Of a stretch of 64,000 nt of DNA, positions 1-14,326 are shown in pieces. The position numbers and the translations under genes were made by a program. This DNA comes from Spirodela intermedia (taxonomy: Eukaryota > Streptophyta > Magnoliopsida > Alismatales > Araceae). Location: positions 2,037,501 through 2,101,500 of the forward strand of contig LR746267.1 of NCBI GenBank assembly GCA_902729315.2, given 5' to 3'. The number at the start of each line of letters is the position of its first letter. Positions within the stretch are counted from its first letter, which is position 1. Under the pieces are notes generated by a model, which worked only from the letters and a program-made list of their open reading frames with translations, had not been told where the DNA came from and did not search any database.

Positions 1-59
1 ATCTTATTTTGATTTTACTATGTCATTAAGGAAAATGTCAATTTTAAGTTCGGGGGTGA

Positions 60-2380
60 TGGTATGATTTAATTGTTGTGTAATAAGTCACATAAATTTA
101 AAATTTATAAAATTAGATAATATTTATTTTTAAAATTTTAAATATTTTAGAATAAATTAATTAATTATAATTCAATAAAAGGTTCCAAGAAGAGTGTAAA
201 ATTTACAAGTTTTTCACAAGGATATAAAATAATATATGGTAATATTTCATGATTGTTTTTAAAGCAGATGATTTTTATAAATTTTAGATTAAATGATGAA
301 GATAAAATATATTTAAAAATTTACAAAAAAAATTAGGTACATATAGTAAGATTACATCAGCATCTTGATGAATGTGATTTGGGTTAAAATAGAATTCTAC
401 GTAATGATTGTTACGTCAACAATTATAGATGATTTAATTAGTCAAATTAAGATATGTAAAAAGAAGACTAATCATAATTGAATGTAGAAGATTTTTGGAA
501 CTTGAAATCACATAAAATCTCACTAAATTAAAAAAATATTAAGTTTAAAGTATGAAAGATAGAGTTCTAACTTTGTGATAGTAATCATGAGAAATCTATA
601 TATTGAAAAATTATTATACAATATCTAAATCTTTAAAGGTTCTCTTTAGATATGGATATTTGATAAGTCTTCATTATCATGAGTTAATAATTAATAAATA
701 ATATAGTTTTAGCCTTAAATAATGATAAATAGACTTATATTTGTGTTAAATTATGAAAAGTAGTTTTCATTTGATTAATGTAAATGTTTGACTAATTATA
801 TAATTTTATATATATTTATATAATTTTTATAGTCTTATTTTTGAGATAAATAAAGAAAAATAAATTAAAATAAAAATATATAAAAAGAGAGGGACCGGCT
901 GACCAACTGGGCCCATAAGTAGGTTGAAAGTACAGTCAGGGAAAGCTGCGAGCAAGGGCTCAAGTGACTATGGACCAATGGGGACGTGTACACCACTCCC
1001 CTTCCATGTCATTAGTGGTTAGTCGATTGTAGGATAAAGAGTGGTCATACAAACGAGAGAAAGGGACTCATTACTTGGAAATGTGATATTAGTATATATT
1101 CATCCAAAACTTCAGTGTACAACCGATGCGGGACTAAACCCGCATCACACCTTTTTGAAATGATTTTATTTATTTTAATACCTAAAATACTTCTTAGTTA
1201 TAATAACAATATACTCATTATGACATCACTTTATAAAGGTATTAGAGTATTTATTTCAATCTTTCTTATGCAGGCGAGCGATCGGCATGAGTTCGAATCT
1301 TATTAGAGCCAAAACTCATATTTTTATTTGATTAAATTGTGAATTTTTTAGAGATCGTTGGTGAAGGATTAAGTCATTAGAATCGCTTGATCATCAATGA
1401 AAATCTCATCGATGTGATTCACGAAATATTATTACTAAAATTACTGAATGATTCACGATAAAAGGATCTCGAATCTATTGAATAAAGCATCTCTAATTGA
1501 TCGACGAACAAGCTGTTGTTGGAAAGAAGACAATCCATCGGGAGATGAGTCGCCACCTCTTAAGAACATAATAGATTCAATGACGAGCCTCTTCTTACTA
1601 TGCGCACCTGATGATGAAGTTCTTTGACATGAACCTCACTTTCAGCTTTTCTTCATCGGGTGACAACCTTTGAAAAGTTGCAAAATTATTATTTTTCCAC
1701 TTTCCTAGGTGATAATAGCTAGAGATGATTCGACGACTCGTTTAATTGATCTCTAGACTTTGTAAGAAGACTAAAGATTATCTGTCGCCCTTGTTTAAGA
1801 AGAGCTTTCGAGGTCATAGACACTACTACACAATGATCTTTTTGAACGCTCAAGATTTTGATGTATTATTGATGTATTGTCGGTGTGATATTAGAACTCT
1901 ATTTTCCTACTTTCAACTTAATTTTTACCTCATTTAATGATAATTTATGTGATTTAAATCTAATAAACTATTTTTCATTGAATGACGATTCTTCTAACTT
2001 TTATAGATCTTAATTTGATTAATTAAATCATCTATAATTACTTATGTAAGAATCATCAGATGAAATTCTATTTCTTATTCATCGAGTGTTGACATCATCT
2101 TGATGTCCACACCTTTATTTCCCTTATTTTTCTTTTTTCTTAATCAAAAATTCATAAAAAATCATATTTTTTGAGACAAATTCTAAAAAATTACTCAATA
2201 TTATATTACATCCTTCTGATCACCTAAGAAAATTTTCACTATTTTAAATTTTTTTATTAAATTATAATTGATATATTTATTCAACAATGCTTCTAAATAT
2301 ATGAAAATATTAGTATTTTCTAGTTTTATAAATTTTAAATTTACGTGATTTACTATACAACAACTAAGTCACACCAATAA
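60..2380. mobile_element. Long terminal-inverted-repeat (foldback/MULE-like) element, no transposase
   Basis: The left end (about 60-690) is repeated in reverse complement at about 1760-2380. For example, the AT-rich segment around 90-115 (ataaatttaaaatttataaa) pairs with the segment around 2320-2345, and the segment near 425-460 (atagatgatttaatt) pairs with one near 2015-2040. The arms are therefore roughly 600 bp with moderate divergence, enclosing a loop of about 1 kb that includes a GC-richer part at 890-1130. There is no long ORF, so any mobility would have been in trans. Long arms are seen in Mutator-like and foldback elements; I could not identify a clear target-site duplication. A second, truncated copy lies inverted at 59290-60955. 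Confidence 0.6.
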
Positions 2381-4100
2381 TATAGGCAATCTCTATATCA
2401 TTTTATAGAGTCTATAGATTGATGAGATAGGTTGAAATCTTCACTGACTATTGTTATTGGGCAAAAGTAAAAATATGATGACTTGTGGATCTCTAGTGAC
2501 TGTCACATAATAGAGATAAACTGAATGAAGATGGGGTGCATCTTAGAGAGTTTTATCTTCTTGTTCATGAAATAAGATGAGACTCTTTATTACATTTGGT
2601 ATACTCTCAAGAGGTGATGAATCATCTCCTAGTAGATTGTCTTCTTCTTAACAACAATTCATTTGTTAATCAATCAGAAATGATTTCTTAATAGATTAGA
2701 CCTCGATCCTATGTCATCTGGGGTACATGAAATCACTATTTCTTCTTCGATTCTAAGGACTGCTCTAGCTAATTCCTCTAAACATTCTTTCCCATCTGCA
2801 CTAGAATTTAATTCAATTTGATATTATAGATCCATGTCTTTTCATCATTAAATATACAATATAAATATCTCTAAGTTTCTATTAGAGGGAGAAATATTTA
2901 TCTTACAAGGGACTCAAATTAAGGAAAGATCATGTGCCTATTCTTGGTCCAATGGTCAGTCTTCACCTTGTAACAACTAGTTTTTTGATCATTACATGAC
3001 ACCTTGCCTCTATATTCAAAATTTTAAAGAAAAATTAAAATCTTCCAAAAATCCTAATAAATAAAACACAGGATGTTTTCTTAGAGAAATCTTAAACCAA
3101 TGTTTTTTTATTTGTATAATTGCATCCTCTAAACAATCATGAAAATCCTTCAAAACCTCTTACATTTTGCAATGTGTAAATTTGCAAATCCTTATCCTTC
3201 ACAAATGCACCTAGCAACCTAATTTTCCTTAAAGTAGAAAGTTTATTGTTCAAGGGTTTTCTAAGACTGCAAACCATTACTCTTGAATTAAAATGAATGG
3301 CAAAAGTTGTTGGAGTTCTTTCTAAACTCGTATCAGTTTCTTACTTTCTATAGTGGTATTCTCTTTAGTACCTATTACCAATGAGTTTAGTTGACTCCGC
3401 CATCATGCATGTGCATCCGCTTGGTGTTTTTGGTCTCACATGCAGATCTAAGAAGAATGCATGCTTCTCAAAAATTCTGTGTGGATGATATAGAACACTA
3501 CCCTTTATAGATATTAAATATTTTATAAAATTCATGATTAGAGACCATCACCAGGTGAAATGCATCCTATCGTTTCAAAGATTGAGGAACCCTTCTCCTC
3601 AATAGAGACACTAGACTTGTTCTAACTTGGGATATTTTAATGTGGAATAAGGTAGAGGTATTGCTATTAAATTGGAAGGAGACATATAAATCTATATAAT
3701 AATTTAAACCTTACCATGAAGACATCCATCATATTTCTTATGAAGAAAATAATAAGGTAAATGAGAACCATACTTTTTATAATTCTCAAGTTTAAGGCAG
3801 GTCCATAGTTGGTTAGTTTGTAGACTTCAACATTTCAAAAAACATATACTTAAAAATATCAGATTTTTATTCAAACCCCTACTCCATAAATAGCTGCATA
3901 ATTATTGATTTCTGTATCATGTAGTAACATTTTTTTTGGAATCATCTACATTCAACATCCCTGGACCAGCACTCAATTGGATGCTCACCCATACCTATTG
4001 CATATTAAATGATGTTTAATTCAAGCTTGTTTTAAATGTCTAGATTGAAACTAAGTATAGATGATAGATTGACACAATTCATACCATCAAGATCAGGTTC
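2381..4100. other. AT-rich intergenic DNA, no gene recognised
   Basis: All six frames are closed by frequent stops and no protein family is recognisable. The sequence looks like degraded repetitive DNA. Confidence 0.5.
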
Positions 4101-4106
4101 CCTCAG

Positions 4107-4490
4107 ATGAATTCAGCTAAGTTGTGGAACCCCTATTTGAACCAAATTGTTGGCTTCGCTCGAGTCATGTACCCAAAATAGTTTGAATATGGTGTTATTT
4201 ATTTTCCACATGTGTAGGTGGGTAAATTTTAGTTATCATGTGATTAATTATAATTTTCCTCATTATTATAATCCATACTAATTTGTTAAAATTCTTTCAA
4301 ATGAATTCAGCAAAGTTGCGGAGCCTTATTTGTGCCAAATTGCTGGCTTGGCTTGAGTCTTGTACCCAAAATAGTTTGAATATGATGCGATTTATTTTCC
4401 ACATGGTAGGTGAGTAAATGTCGATTATCATGTTATTAATTATAATTTTCCTCATTATTATAATCAATACTAATTTATTAAAACTCTTTC
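4107..4490. repeat. Two-copy direct tandem repeat, period about 194 bp
   Basis: The unit beginning atgaattcagc at 4107 starts again at 4301. Both copies contain 'gtacccaaaatagtttgaat' followed by tttattttccacatg and a shared ttaattataattttcctcattattata tract. Copies differ by scattered substitutions and small indels. Non-coding. Confidence 0.8.
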
Positions 4491-4599
4491 AATTGAAAGG
4501 AAAAAAATGTTTTAAAAAAAAATTCAATAAATTCCCATACCTTCTCATTTTTAACTCTTTTGTTAAGCTCTTAATCTACTGCACATTCTTCTACTCTTC

Positions 4600-5900
4600 C
4601 ACGATCTAATCTAATTGATCATAAATGCCCATTAAATCTGGCTTGCCGTCCATGAGCCACGTGTTCTCACATCCACCGTTTAAAGCTGAGCTCCATAAAC
4701 TCCCAGTGTTCTCTCCTAAACCACCATCTTAGTAGCTCTCTCCTGTTGGCGGTGACTTTTCTTGCTGTGTACCATCAAGCTGGGTCCCACTGTAGCGGAG
4801 AGATTTTTCCTTGGGCCCCACCCACTTTTCGGCCCAAGCGTCCTATTAATTTATGTAGAAACCCATCCCAAGGTATTTCATATTGTTTATACCCTTCTAG
4901 GCCTTTTCGCTAGCTCGCCCGGGCTTGGGCCCAATTGGGCCGGGCCAATTCCACCTGCGTGGAAAAATTACGAATGCATAGATTAAATAATGAATACAAT
5001 TATTAATTTTTCATCGGAATATATTTTAGCATCTTCCCCACCCAGAGAGAGAGAGAGAGAAGCGTAGACCACCGACGGTAGTGCCCCCCAATGGGCCCCA
5101 CATAGGAAGAAACCTATTTTATGGTAAGAATTGGTGGCGTGGCCTCTGTGGGGCCCACCATAAAACGAACCGCCAGCGACCGAATCGACTGTCCAAAGTT
5201 GACTTTACACTATCGTACGCCGCCCGCCCCATTAACGGCAGTTAACTCATGGAATGCGGCATTTAATAATGTCACCAGAACTTTATTAATAGGCCTATAT
5301 CCACCCCCCACCCCCCCCACTTTATAACAGATCTTACCCCAGATTATAGTAGTCAACGAGGTCGAACTCGAACCATGACGTTGACCCTCCGGCTTCAAAA
5401 CTTGTGTAGTGGGGGGCAGATTGGCAGGTGAGGGGGCCCACATGGACCCTATGAGTCTATTGCCCTAATATGGTCCCCATCGACCTAGTCCTAGCAAATC
5501 TTTCCCCACGTAGGTTTCAGGGGCCTCAAATTAATATAATGGTAAATAAGGAATGAAAGGGGGGGAAGCCGGTAACTCGATGTGGGCCCCGCCGAGGGCT
5601 GACTAGGTCGAGGTCCAACCTGTGTTTGACTCCTGGTGATAATAATCCTGATTGGCGGTTGCCAATCCAACCCTGCCCTTTTGACTTATGGAGGGGAGGG
5701 CAAATTCACGGAGGGACTCAAATGACCTCAAGTCAAGGGGTCAACCCGGTTCTACCGTTCGGATGTCCGCGGGTGCAGCTTTAGATCGGGTGCTCCGCGG
5801 TGGCTGTCTCTGACGTGATGACTCACTCACCTGTCGGTTGGCGCATTCTCCCGTGCCCAGCGGACGCGTCGGCCACGATCTGTCTCGAGCCAATGGGATC
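4600..5900 (+). promoter_or_regulatory. Upstream region of UAP with TGGGCC/GGCCCA cluster and a G-box
   Basis: This stretch is much more GC-rich than the flank to its left and contains no convincing ORF. A palindromic G-box CACGTG lies at 4658-4663. GGCCC-containing motifs recur near 4814, 4831, 4925-4945, 5093, 5150, 5435 and 5583. In plants TGGGCC/T (site II) motifs bind TCP factors and are common upstream of housekeeping genes, which suits a UAP gene. Function here is inferred from motif content only. Confidence 0.4.
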
Positions 5901-5989
5901 GCGGCACGTAGTGGAGTGAGAAGGATTTCTCTTGCGTAACATTCGGGGCTGCTCCTCCTGCGCCCCTTTTTCGCTGGGTCTTCGAGTCC

Positions 5990-6315
5990 CCGCTTCCCTC
6001 TCTACAATATTCTCTCTTTTCCTCTTCCTCTTCCTCTCCTCTCTCTACTCTATTCTATCTTCTTTCTCTCTCTTCCTCTCTCTCTCTCTCTCTACTCTAC
6101 CACACCAGTCTCTGCTGTCTGCCTGTCTGTCTGTTGTCTGTCTGGTTGTCTGTCTTTCTCTCTCTCTCTCTCTCGCTCTCGCTAGAGACTGGTGTGGTCT
6201 CAGAGGGAGGGGGAAGGTAAAAGAGCAGAGGGGGATGCCTATAAATTGGTGGAGAAGGTAAAAGGGGAGGGATAGTGGAGTGAAGAAAGGGCCGTGGAGG
6301 AAGTAGACGACGGAG
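5990..6315 (+). promoter_or_regulatory. Pyrimidine-rich probable 5' UTR/core promoter of UAP
   Basis: A CT-rich tract at about 5990-6180, including two short (CT)n runs, immediately precedes the UAP start codon at 6316. CT-rich tracts are frequent at plant transcription start sites and leaders. The start site itself cannot be read from sequence. Confidence 0.4.
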
Positions 6316-9300
6316 ATGGGGGCGGTGGGATCCGAGGAGGTGGTGACGGAGCGAGGATTGATTCTGGTCGAGCGGAAGACACCGGCTGCTGTCGTCCTTG
6401 CCGGAGGCTCGTCGTCGTCGGGGGGAGGTTCCCCGCCGCCGCTGCCGCTGCCGCCGTCCACCGCCAGGGGATCTCGGCCTCCGCAGGCGCTGGTGGAGCG
6501 GCTCAAGGACTACGGTCAGGAGGACGCCTTCGCCTACTGGGATGAGCTCTCCCTTGAGGAGCGTGATCTCCTCATCAAGGACATCCAGGTCTCTCTCCGA
6601 CATCACTCTCCCTCGTTTTGCCTCGCTTCGTTCCGGTATTAACTTGTTGTGTGCTACAACTCTGGCGGAAAAGGGAGTTGTGCCTGAGAGTTGCGTGTCT
6701 TCTGCGATCACGTTCGTTTCCCAATTTAAATTTGTGCTCCGCACGAGAATTGTATTGGGTTATGCCGATTTGTATGCGTACATGTCGATTTTCATGCATG
6801 AGGGCAGGTGGAGAATGGATAATTCAGTTCGAACGTAGGAAAGATCTAATCCCATGGTTTTTTCTTTCTGCTTGGTTTTCGCTCTCAGTTTGATACAATG
6901 ATAGATCCTTTTATATATTACCCTGAGCTGATATCTAAAGTAAATCGTGGAGTTGAGGCTTTTCTTATGTGGAGTTTTACCGTGATGCAATTTACCTTTT
7001 GCATAAATTCTTAATGAAGTTATGAGAAGGCGCTCCATGGATTAAATTCAAGCATTTGGATCGAACATATTATTGTTTTCTGAGGCTGTAGCGAGAATTT
7101 TAGTCACAGACGTATAATATGACTGTCAGGAGTAGTCTTGTAGATAGATCCACATTTGTGGTTGTACCTTGATGTAATAGGCGAATAGTTTTTTGTGATC
7201 ACAGGAGAAACGTAGAAGTTTGTTGTAAATATTTTATCTGAAACTGCACGATATAAAATCCAATCTACATGCATTAATTTTTTTACACAAATGGAATGCA
7301 TTTTCTTCTGTATTTCCTCTGAAGAGGTGTGGTGCATTAGGTTATCTGACGGATAGAAACATGGACAGGAAGGTTTCATTGACCCTGGGGTGTGAAAGTT
7401 GGTGCAATAATAGACAAAGAATTGCTTTAACCGAGTCCCATTGTAGTGGACGTGCTTCTGTTTCTTTGTTAGAATATTGCATAATATCTTTTTTCTATTT
7501 TCAATCGCTTGTGATTCGAGTCAAAAAGTTTTCTTTTTTATTGCTGATGGTATCACACTTCATTTGTTGAAGAACATAAGTAATGTATGAGTGAAAGGGA
7601 ACAGTTATTTCGTTTCTCGAAAGCCTTCAGGTAGATATTCCTTCAAACTTTTGACAGTTGTGTTTTGTTACTTGTTAATTTTTTCAGGGTTTAGACCTTT
7701 CACGGGTTGATAGGATTGTTCGATGTTCTCTCAAATCACATGGTAATATAACCATCTCTGCTGCTTTAATAGGAAAGGGGAATAAAATGCTTAATCTTTC
7801 CTTCATCTTCATAGTTAATTATGCATTCTATGAAGATACCATCCAATCTGTATCACGGTGATAGTTTGTGGCCATTCTAGATCTCTATTATTACCATTCT
7901 CTTAGAAAGTTGCCTCATTTAACTTCCTTAATACTGTTTAGTTTTTTTAGAAACACGGAATGTCCACACGGTCTGAAAGTTCAGTAGTTGTCACGTCTGT
8001 GTTTGAATATGGTGAAACTGAATAGATGTGTTCGCAACAATAGTTACTGATCTTGTTTTATAAAGAAATATTGTTAGTATCAATCCCCGAACACCCTACC
8101 AATCTCCCCCCAAAAGAACTGAAAGAAGAAAAATGAACTATTATACTCATTCCCTCAGTGAGAGGGGTTTGATACCAGTAGGTAGTGAAACTTGGTCTAG
8201 CAATATGGCAATCCCTTGCGGCTGAGAAAGAGAAGTCAGAGAGCACCATGGTTTTTTAGCGAGTCCCAATGCATGTGAAACTTTGCTTTTAATTGTCTTC
8301 TTCTTATGTTTGGCTATCCGGCGTTTTTTATTTCCTGGAGTGCATATGACTGGAAATGATTAAATAAGGCACATAGAGAGATCTCTAACATGTTATTGGC
8401 AGTGAAAAGTCCCAGAACGGACATACTTGAATGAGAAATTAAACCTTGAATCAAAGGAAACTAGTGCCTTATTGTATGATGTCTGCGATCTGATTCGGAC
8501 CATTTAAACCTTTAATCAAATTGGACTGTGTTTGAGAGGGAGATTTTGGAGGCTGTAAATGCAATGAATAATATTTTAAATACATAACTTTTTTTAAAAA
8601 GATCTTTTCTGCTCATCTATGCCCATGCCAAATTAATTTATTGTAGAAACTATCTTGGTTGGTTTACTGATTGGCTCATTATACTCTTATTTTGAAAGGT
8701 TAATGGAACTTTCAAATAAAATGAAATCGGGTTATTATTATTATTAAAGAAAAATCTTGGTACAAATATGTGCTTCAAGGAGCTAAATCTGGAGGATGTT
8801 CCGCCCAAAAGAGAAGTGACTACTGTTTTAGATCATGCTTATACTGTCTTACATTTTATCTCTTCTCAAATATTTGTAGGGCTCCCACTACCAACTGTTG
8901 AGCCAGTACCAGAAGCTAGTGTCTCCACTCTTGAAGAGAGAACACTTGAAGAGAGAGAGAGGTGGTGGAAAGCCGGACTCAAGGCTATTTCAGAAGGGAA
9001 GTTGGCTGTGTTGCTTCTTGCTGGTGGGCAGGTATTTTCGAAATTGCTTATACGTTTTTTTCTAACATTTTTCAATCATTATCATGCTTTATTTTTAAGT
9101 TGATGAGTAGATGCAAGGATGCAAGTAGGTATCTTGTGTTTATTTCGTTATGTTATCGTATGACTATTCACCTCATATCTTAGTGGAGTACTCTGAACAA
9201 GTAAATTTCTACTGTGAAGTAATACTTTATCCTAGATGCTTTTTTTATTTTAAATAATGTGCATTACAATTTCCTCATTGCCCTCTATTTTTTCTTTGCA

Positions 9301-12300
9301 AAGCAGCTCACAACTAGGTTGTTTTGCCGTTTTATGCTTCTTAGTTTTAGAAGTGAAGATGGGATTGAGAAGGAAGAGGAGAGAAGATTTGTGCATTTTA
9401 GAAAGATCCCTTTGAAGAGGGGTGTGTGGTCTAGAATTTTGTTTTTCTCTCACAGCCACATCCCTGCATCGGTCACATAGTATCCAATTAGACTCACGCT
9501 TGCATTTGAGGGAATTTCAGCCCGTGTTTTTGTAGTTTGCGTGGACCAGTCTGATTGTGATCTGGATCTTATATGTGTGAGCCCTTGATGATATGGCAGG
9601 TCAACTGGGATGGTTCATTGGGTTTGATATCCAATATTCTGAATTATTGTCTGCTGAACATCATACTTCAGCTCTTGTTTTTGAAGCCAATGGTCTCAAC
9701 AAAGACTAGTAATTTAAAGCAACATCACGTCGTTGGGACACAATTGTTGCAAGAAAACATCGTTTTTCCATTGCACTATATTTTGTATCTATCTTGGAAG
9801 CAGTCTAATCATTCCTGTCCAGTTTCTTCACACATGCATTGATTAATGTGTTTCTCTTACATCTGTGGTAACTTATCTAAGAAGGTCCACTTTTCCCCTT
9901 AATGGTAGCCTTTGAAAAAAATTCTGTAGTTTGTGTTCTGATTCATGTTTTTTACTTAAACTGGGTTTCGTCAAGGCATGTATTTAAGGAGTTCCATGCT
10001 GATTTCTCTTTCTAGTTCTTGTTATAATACTTCTCCTTACACAACTCGTGACTATTTTTCTTCCTCTGGTGGAGCGAATCGAGATTTGAAGCACAGATTT
10101 CTTTGTCTAAGATAAATATTGTAGCTTATTTTATGTGGGGAAAAATCTTTTAACTGTTTGTTTTTTTTAGCTAATTCCATACGATTTCAATCTTAATGCT
10201 TCACCATTTCTAATCGCAGAGTTCTTAAATGTAATAATGACATTCTGTTGTATTGAATATCATATGTAGGGTACTCGGCTTGGTAGTTCAGATCCCAAAG
10301 GATGTTTCAGTAAGTGCTCGTTGCCTTGTTGTTTTATTTTACGTATCACTAATGCGATTCATAGTTTGAATGCCGTTTTTCTTCGTATCGTTTGCTAATG
10401 ATTAGCTTCTTCAATTTCGTGATTTTTTCTGATTCAATTTCGTGGTGTCAACTTCGTGCCTTCTTTCTATGAGATTATAGTGATCCTTCCATTCTTGCAG
10501 TGGCGGATAATTTGCCTCCTATCATGACATTTTCCATCTAAATGGAGAAATCTAACATAAACACGAGAGTAAACTAAAAAAGATTGATGTAAACTTCATT
10601 GGCATTTTCATGAGAAAGAAGCCCATCACTTCTTCTCAGACGGAGCAGTGGGAGAGCTTAAAAATAGTAATTGAGAGTCTATTTCAGAAAATGCCTCTGT
10701 TGGATCTTTACCGAACTTTTCTCCATCCTTTCAATTAATTTGAAAGCGAATCAGAAGTACCTGTCCCTCCGTGGATATGCTTTCTGCTTTTTAATTTGGT
10801 CAGTTCAGTGGGTTCTTCTTCTCATGGTTTCGACGAGAATTTCGTCATGCTTACTTGCTCTTGTTGAAGCTCCATGCTGTTTTGATAAACGATCCCTTAA
10901 AAAAATCTCCTTATATATATATAATCCACGTCACTATGCCACTTTGATTGTATCAAAAGCTGACTGATGTTGTGTGGATGATAATATCATATGCAACGAC
11001 CATTAAACGAATCGCATGAGAAACATTAATGAAAATAATCTTATGTGAAGTTTCCATTGGATGGACAACATTTCTCAGCCTACACGACTTTGGGGGGTGG
11101 AAGCTTGGTCACTTGATATACAGATGCTGAAGCGGTTTCTGTTTTCATGTTCTAGATATCGGACTCCCATCTGGGAAGTCTCTCTTTCAACTTCAAGCAG
11201 AGCGAATTTTGTGTGTCCAGAGACTTGCATCCCAATCAGTGGAGGGTAGGACTTAAATTCTTTGTGAGAGTTTTGTAAACCTTTTCTGATTTAATGCGAG
11301 ACCTAAAGTTCTTCGATGAACAGGTGCTGCTGGTTTCGTCCCGATCCACTGGTATATAATGACAAGTCCATTTACTGATGATGCTACCCGTAAATTTTTT
11401 GAAAGCCATAAATACTTTGGCATGGAAACTGACCAAGTAATGTCCTTCCTTCTTCGATAATTATTGGTGCTCTACTTATTCCTTCAGGTGAATCAATGGC
11501 ACTTAACTCCATTTTATGGCTGCAGGTCACTTTTTTTCAACAGGGCACCCTTCCCTGTGTTTCGAAAGATGGTCGGTTTATCATGGAGGCACCCTGCAAG
11601 GTGATATTCTTTACTGAACGTAACAGATACATTTCATGTTCATCCCAAGAAATCAAGTCATCCCTCGTAATTGTTTGAAGATCTCCTGGATCATGCACAT
11701 TTATGGGATCGGAAAGAGTGCCAAGAAAATCTATCTTTCTCTCCTCTGATTCTCATTTATTCAATAATTATCAGGTTGCCAAAGCTCCAGATGGAAACGG
11801 AGGAGTCTATTCTGGTTGGTTTCGCATCACATTTTTTTGATTTATCTTGGTATTCGACTATGAATCGTGGACTACTCGTTTACAAAATTTTCTGGGATAA
11901 TTATATTTATATAATTTTTTTATTTTTTTTTCAGCTCTGAAATCTGTTAAGCTGCTGGAGGACATGGCTGCCAGAGGAGTTAAATATGTAGATTGTTATG
12001 GAGTCGATAATGCTTTGGTAGGATATGGCATTAATCAAACATTTTTCCATGCAATGCACTTCCCATTATTAACCTCTTTGAACAGGTTCGAGTTGCAGAC
12101 CCTACCTTTTTGGGATATTTCATCGAGAAAGGTGTCCCCGCCGCAGCAAAAGTTGTCCGCAAGGTGGCTATCAGAATCATTTTTTATTTCTGCAAGTAAT
12201 AATACTTTATATACCCGTTTAAATTATTTCGATATCTTCAACTTTTTTCTAAATAAAACCATAATTCATGAACTTTTCTGGCGAAAATTTCATCGAAAAT

Positions 12301-14276
12301 GAGAAATTTCCCGGGCTGATGCACAGCGGTTCTTCTGTAGATTGAGTTCATTTCTAGCATTGTATTGACCTTTGGCACTTACACATAATTACGTCTTAAG
12401 ATCTTTAATTTAGTTAAATGTATGATACATGAATTTCGAAACCCGTTTGGTAAATTACATGCCCGTCATCACCAACAAGGTTTTTCCCCTTTTTTAGTGA
12501 GAGAAGGCTACTTATTCTCTCTCTTTTTTTTTTCTAACTTCTCGAGACTGGGACTGAATATTCCTGCCAATATCTGTGCGCCATCTCGAATTCTGTCAAA
12601 CCCATTTCGAAGTGGCTGGCTGGATCCATTGACCGCAGCCCACTATTGCCCAAACTGGATTTCTGCTTGCTCCAGCTATTTAGAATCAGTTTCTTAGTGT
12701 AGGAGTTCTTTACATTTTTATACGGAATCCTCAAGTTTGGTAAGAGGGTCAACCCAAGAATTTGCCTAATGTGGTATTGTTCATCCAGTGTGGATCACGA
12801 TCTTTGACTCGGTTATTCTCTCCACAGGTGGAAATAGATACCGTTGACTAGAACAGCTGTTGATCGGTTGGTCAGAGGTTGCCCATTTCTTCGGGATACT
12901 GATTAGAGATTGTTTCTAATTTGTCTTTGTACAATTTTTCTAACATCTTTGGAAAATAAGCACAGAGTAAATCTCCATTAAGCAGTTAAAATAAATTATT
13001 TTCCCTAAATGCCCCTGTGGAGCTACCCCAGAAACCGATGTTTTTTTCATCCAATATTTTCCTGAATAATTTATTTTGCGGTCCTTTTCTTATATTCACT
13101 TGCGGGGTTCAGGGATATCCACAAGAGAAGGTGGGCGTCTTTGTGCGACGTGGCAGGGGTGGGCCCCTCTCTGTTCTCGAATACAGTGAGATGGATTCTT
13201 CAATGGCCTGTGAAATCAATCAGACCACCGGGCGCCTTCGCTACTGTTGGAGCAATGTATGTCTTTTTCGAACCCTTTCTTGTGATCACCGTCTAAATTA
13301 GTAAGAATGATTTTATTCAGATATTTTCTGAGATCCTCTCGGAACCACTGCGCAGGTGTGCCTGCATATGTTCACCCTGGACTTTCTCAATCAAGTAGCG
13401 AATGGCCTCGAGAAGGATAGCATGTGAGACCACACCGCTCGTTGGCTTCTATATTTTTGCAAAATTAATATATATATATATATATATTTATTTATTTATT
13501 TTCGGATTTAATTCGCTGGTTAATTGAGCTCCCAAGATCTGGGTTGCAGCTACCACCTTGCCGAGAAGAAGATCCACTCGGTTCTCGGATTCACAACGGG
13601 CTTCAAGCTGGAGCAATTCGTCTTCGACGCATTCACATACGCTCCTTCCACCGCCCTGTTCGAGGTCGGTCTTTCTCTCTCTCTCACTCTCGCCATTGCA
13701 TCCTTTGACTTTACCCAGATCGGAAAAACCCATCAGCTGCCTCGGTCGGTCAACTCTCATGAATTTTTTGTCAAAATGCGTGATTGACTGAGCAAAAAAT
13801 CATGGGCTGGGGGGTCTGGTGATCAGATCATGAGGGAAGAGGAGTTTGCCCCGGTGAAGAACGCTAACGGGGCCAACTACGATACCCCCGACAGTGCGAG
13901 GTTGCTGCTCCTCCGCCTGCACACTCGCTGGGTCGTCGCCGCCGGGGGCTTCCTCACACACTCCGTGCCCTTATACGCAACCGGTAATCCATCCTTCTCC
14001 ATGATTTTACCTTAACGGCAGAAAAATATTTCCAGCTTTCCATTCCGGAGGAATCTTTTCGACCGAAACCCGCTATTTATTTCTATTTTTCTACCGGTCA
14101 AGAAAGTCAAACTCCACCGACACCATGTTTGCACCGGTAAAAATTAAAAAAAGGGTTTTTTTCCAAAAAAAAAGGGGGATTCCGGTGAAGTGATTGATTT
14201 CATCGCCACAGATTTTGTGGGTAATTTATGGAGATCCGGGGCCTTTTTTAATTCATAATTATTAGAATTATTTACT

Positions 14277-14326
<50 letters not shown>

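Noticed and set aside
6045-6838. Long minus- and plus-strand ORFs overlapping UAP exon 1 (up to 215 codons)
   Set aside because: They are GC-rich shadow frames over a real exon and CT-rich leader, with low-complexity Arg/Pro/Ser composition and no family resemblance.
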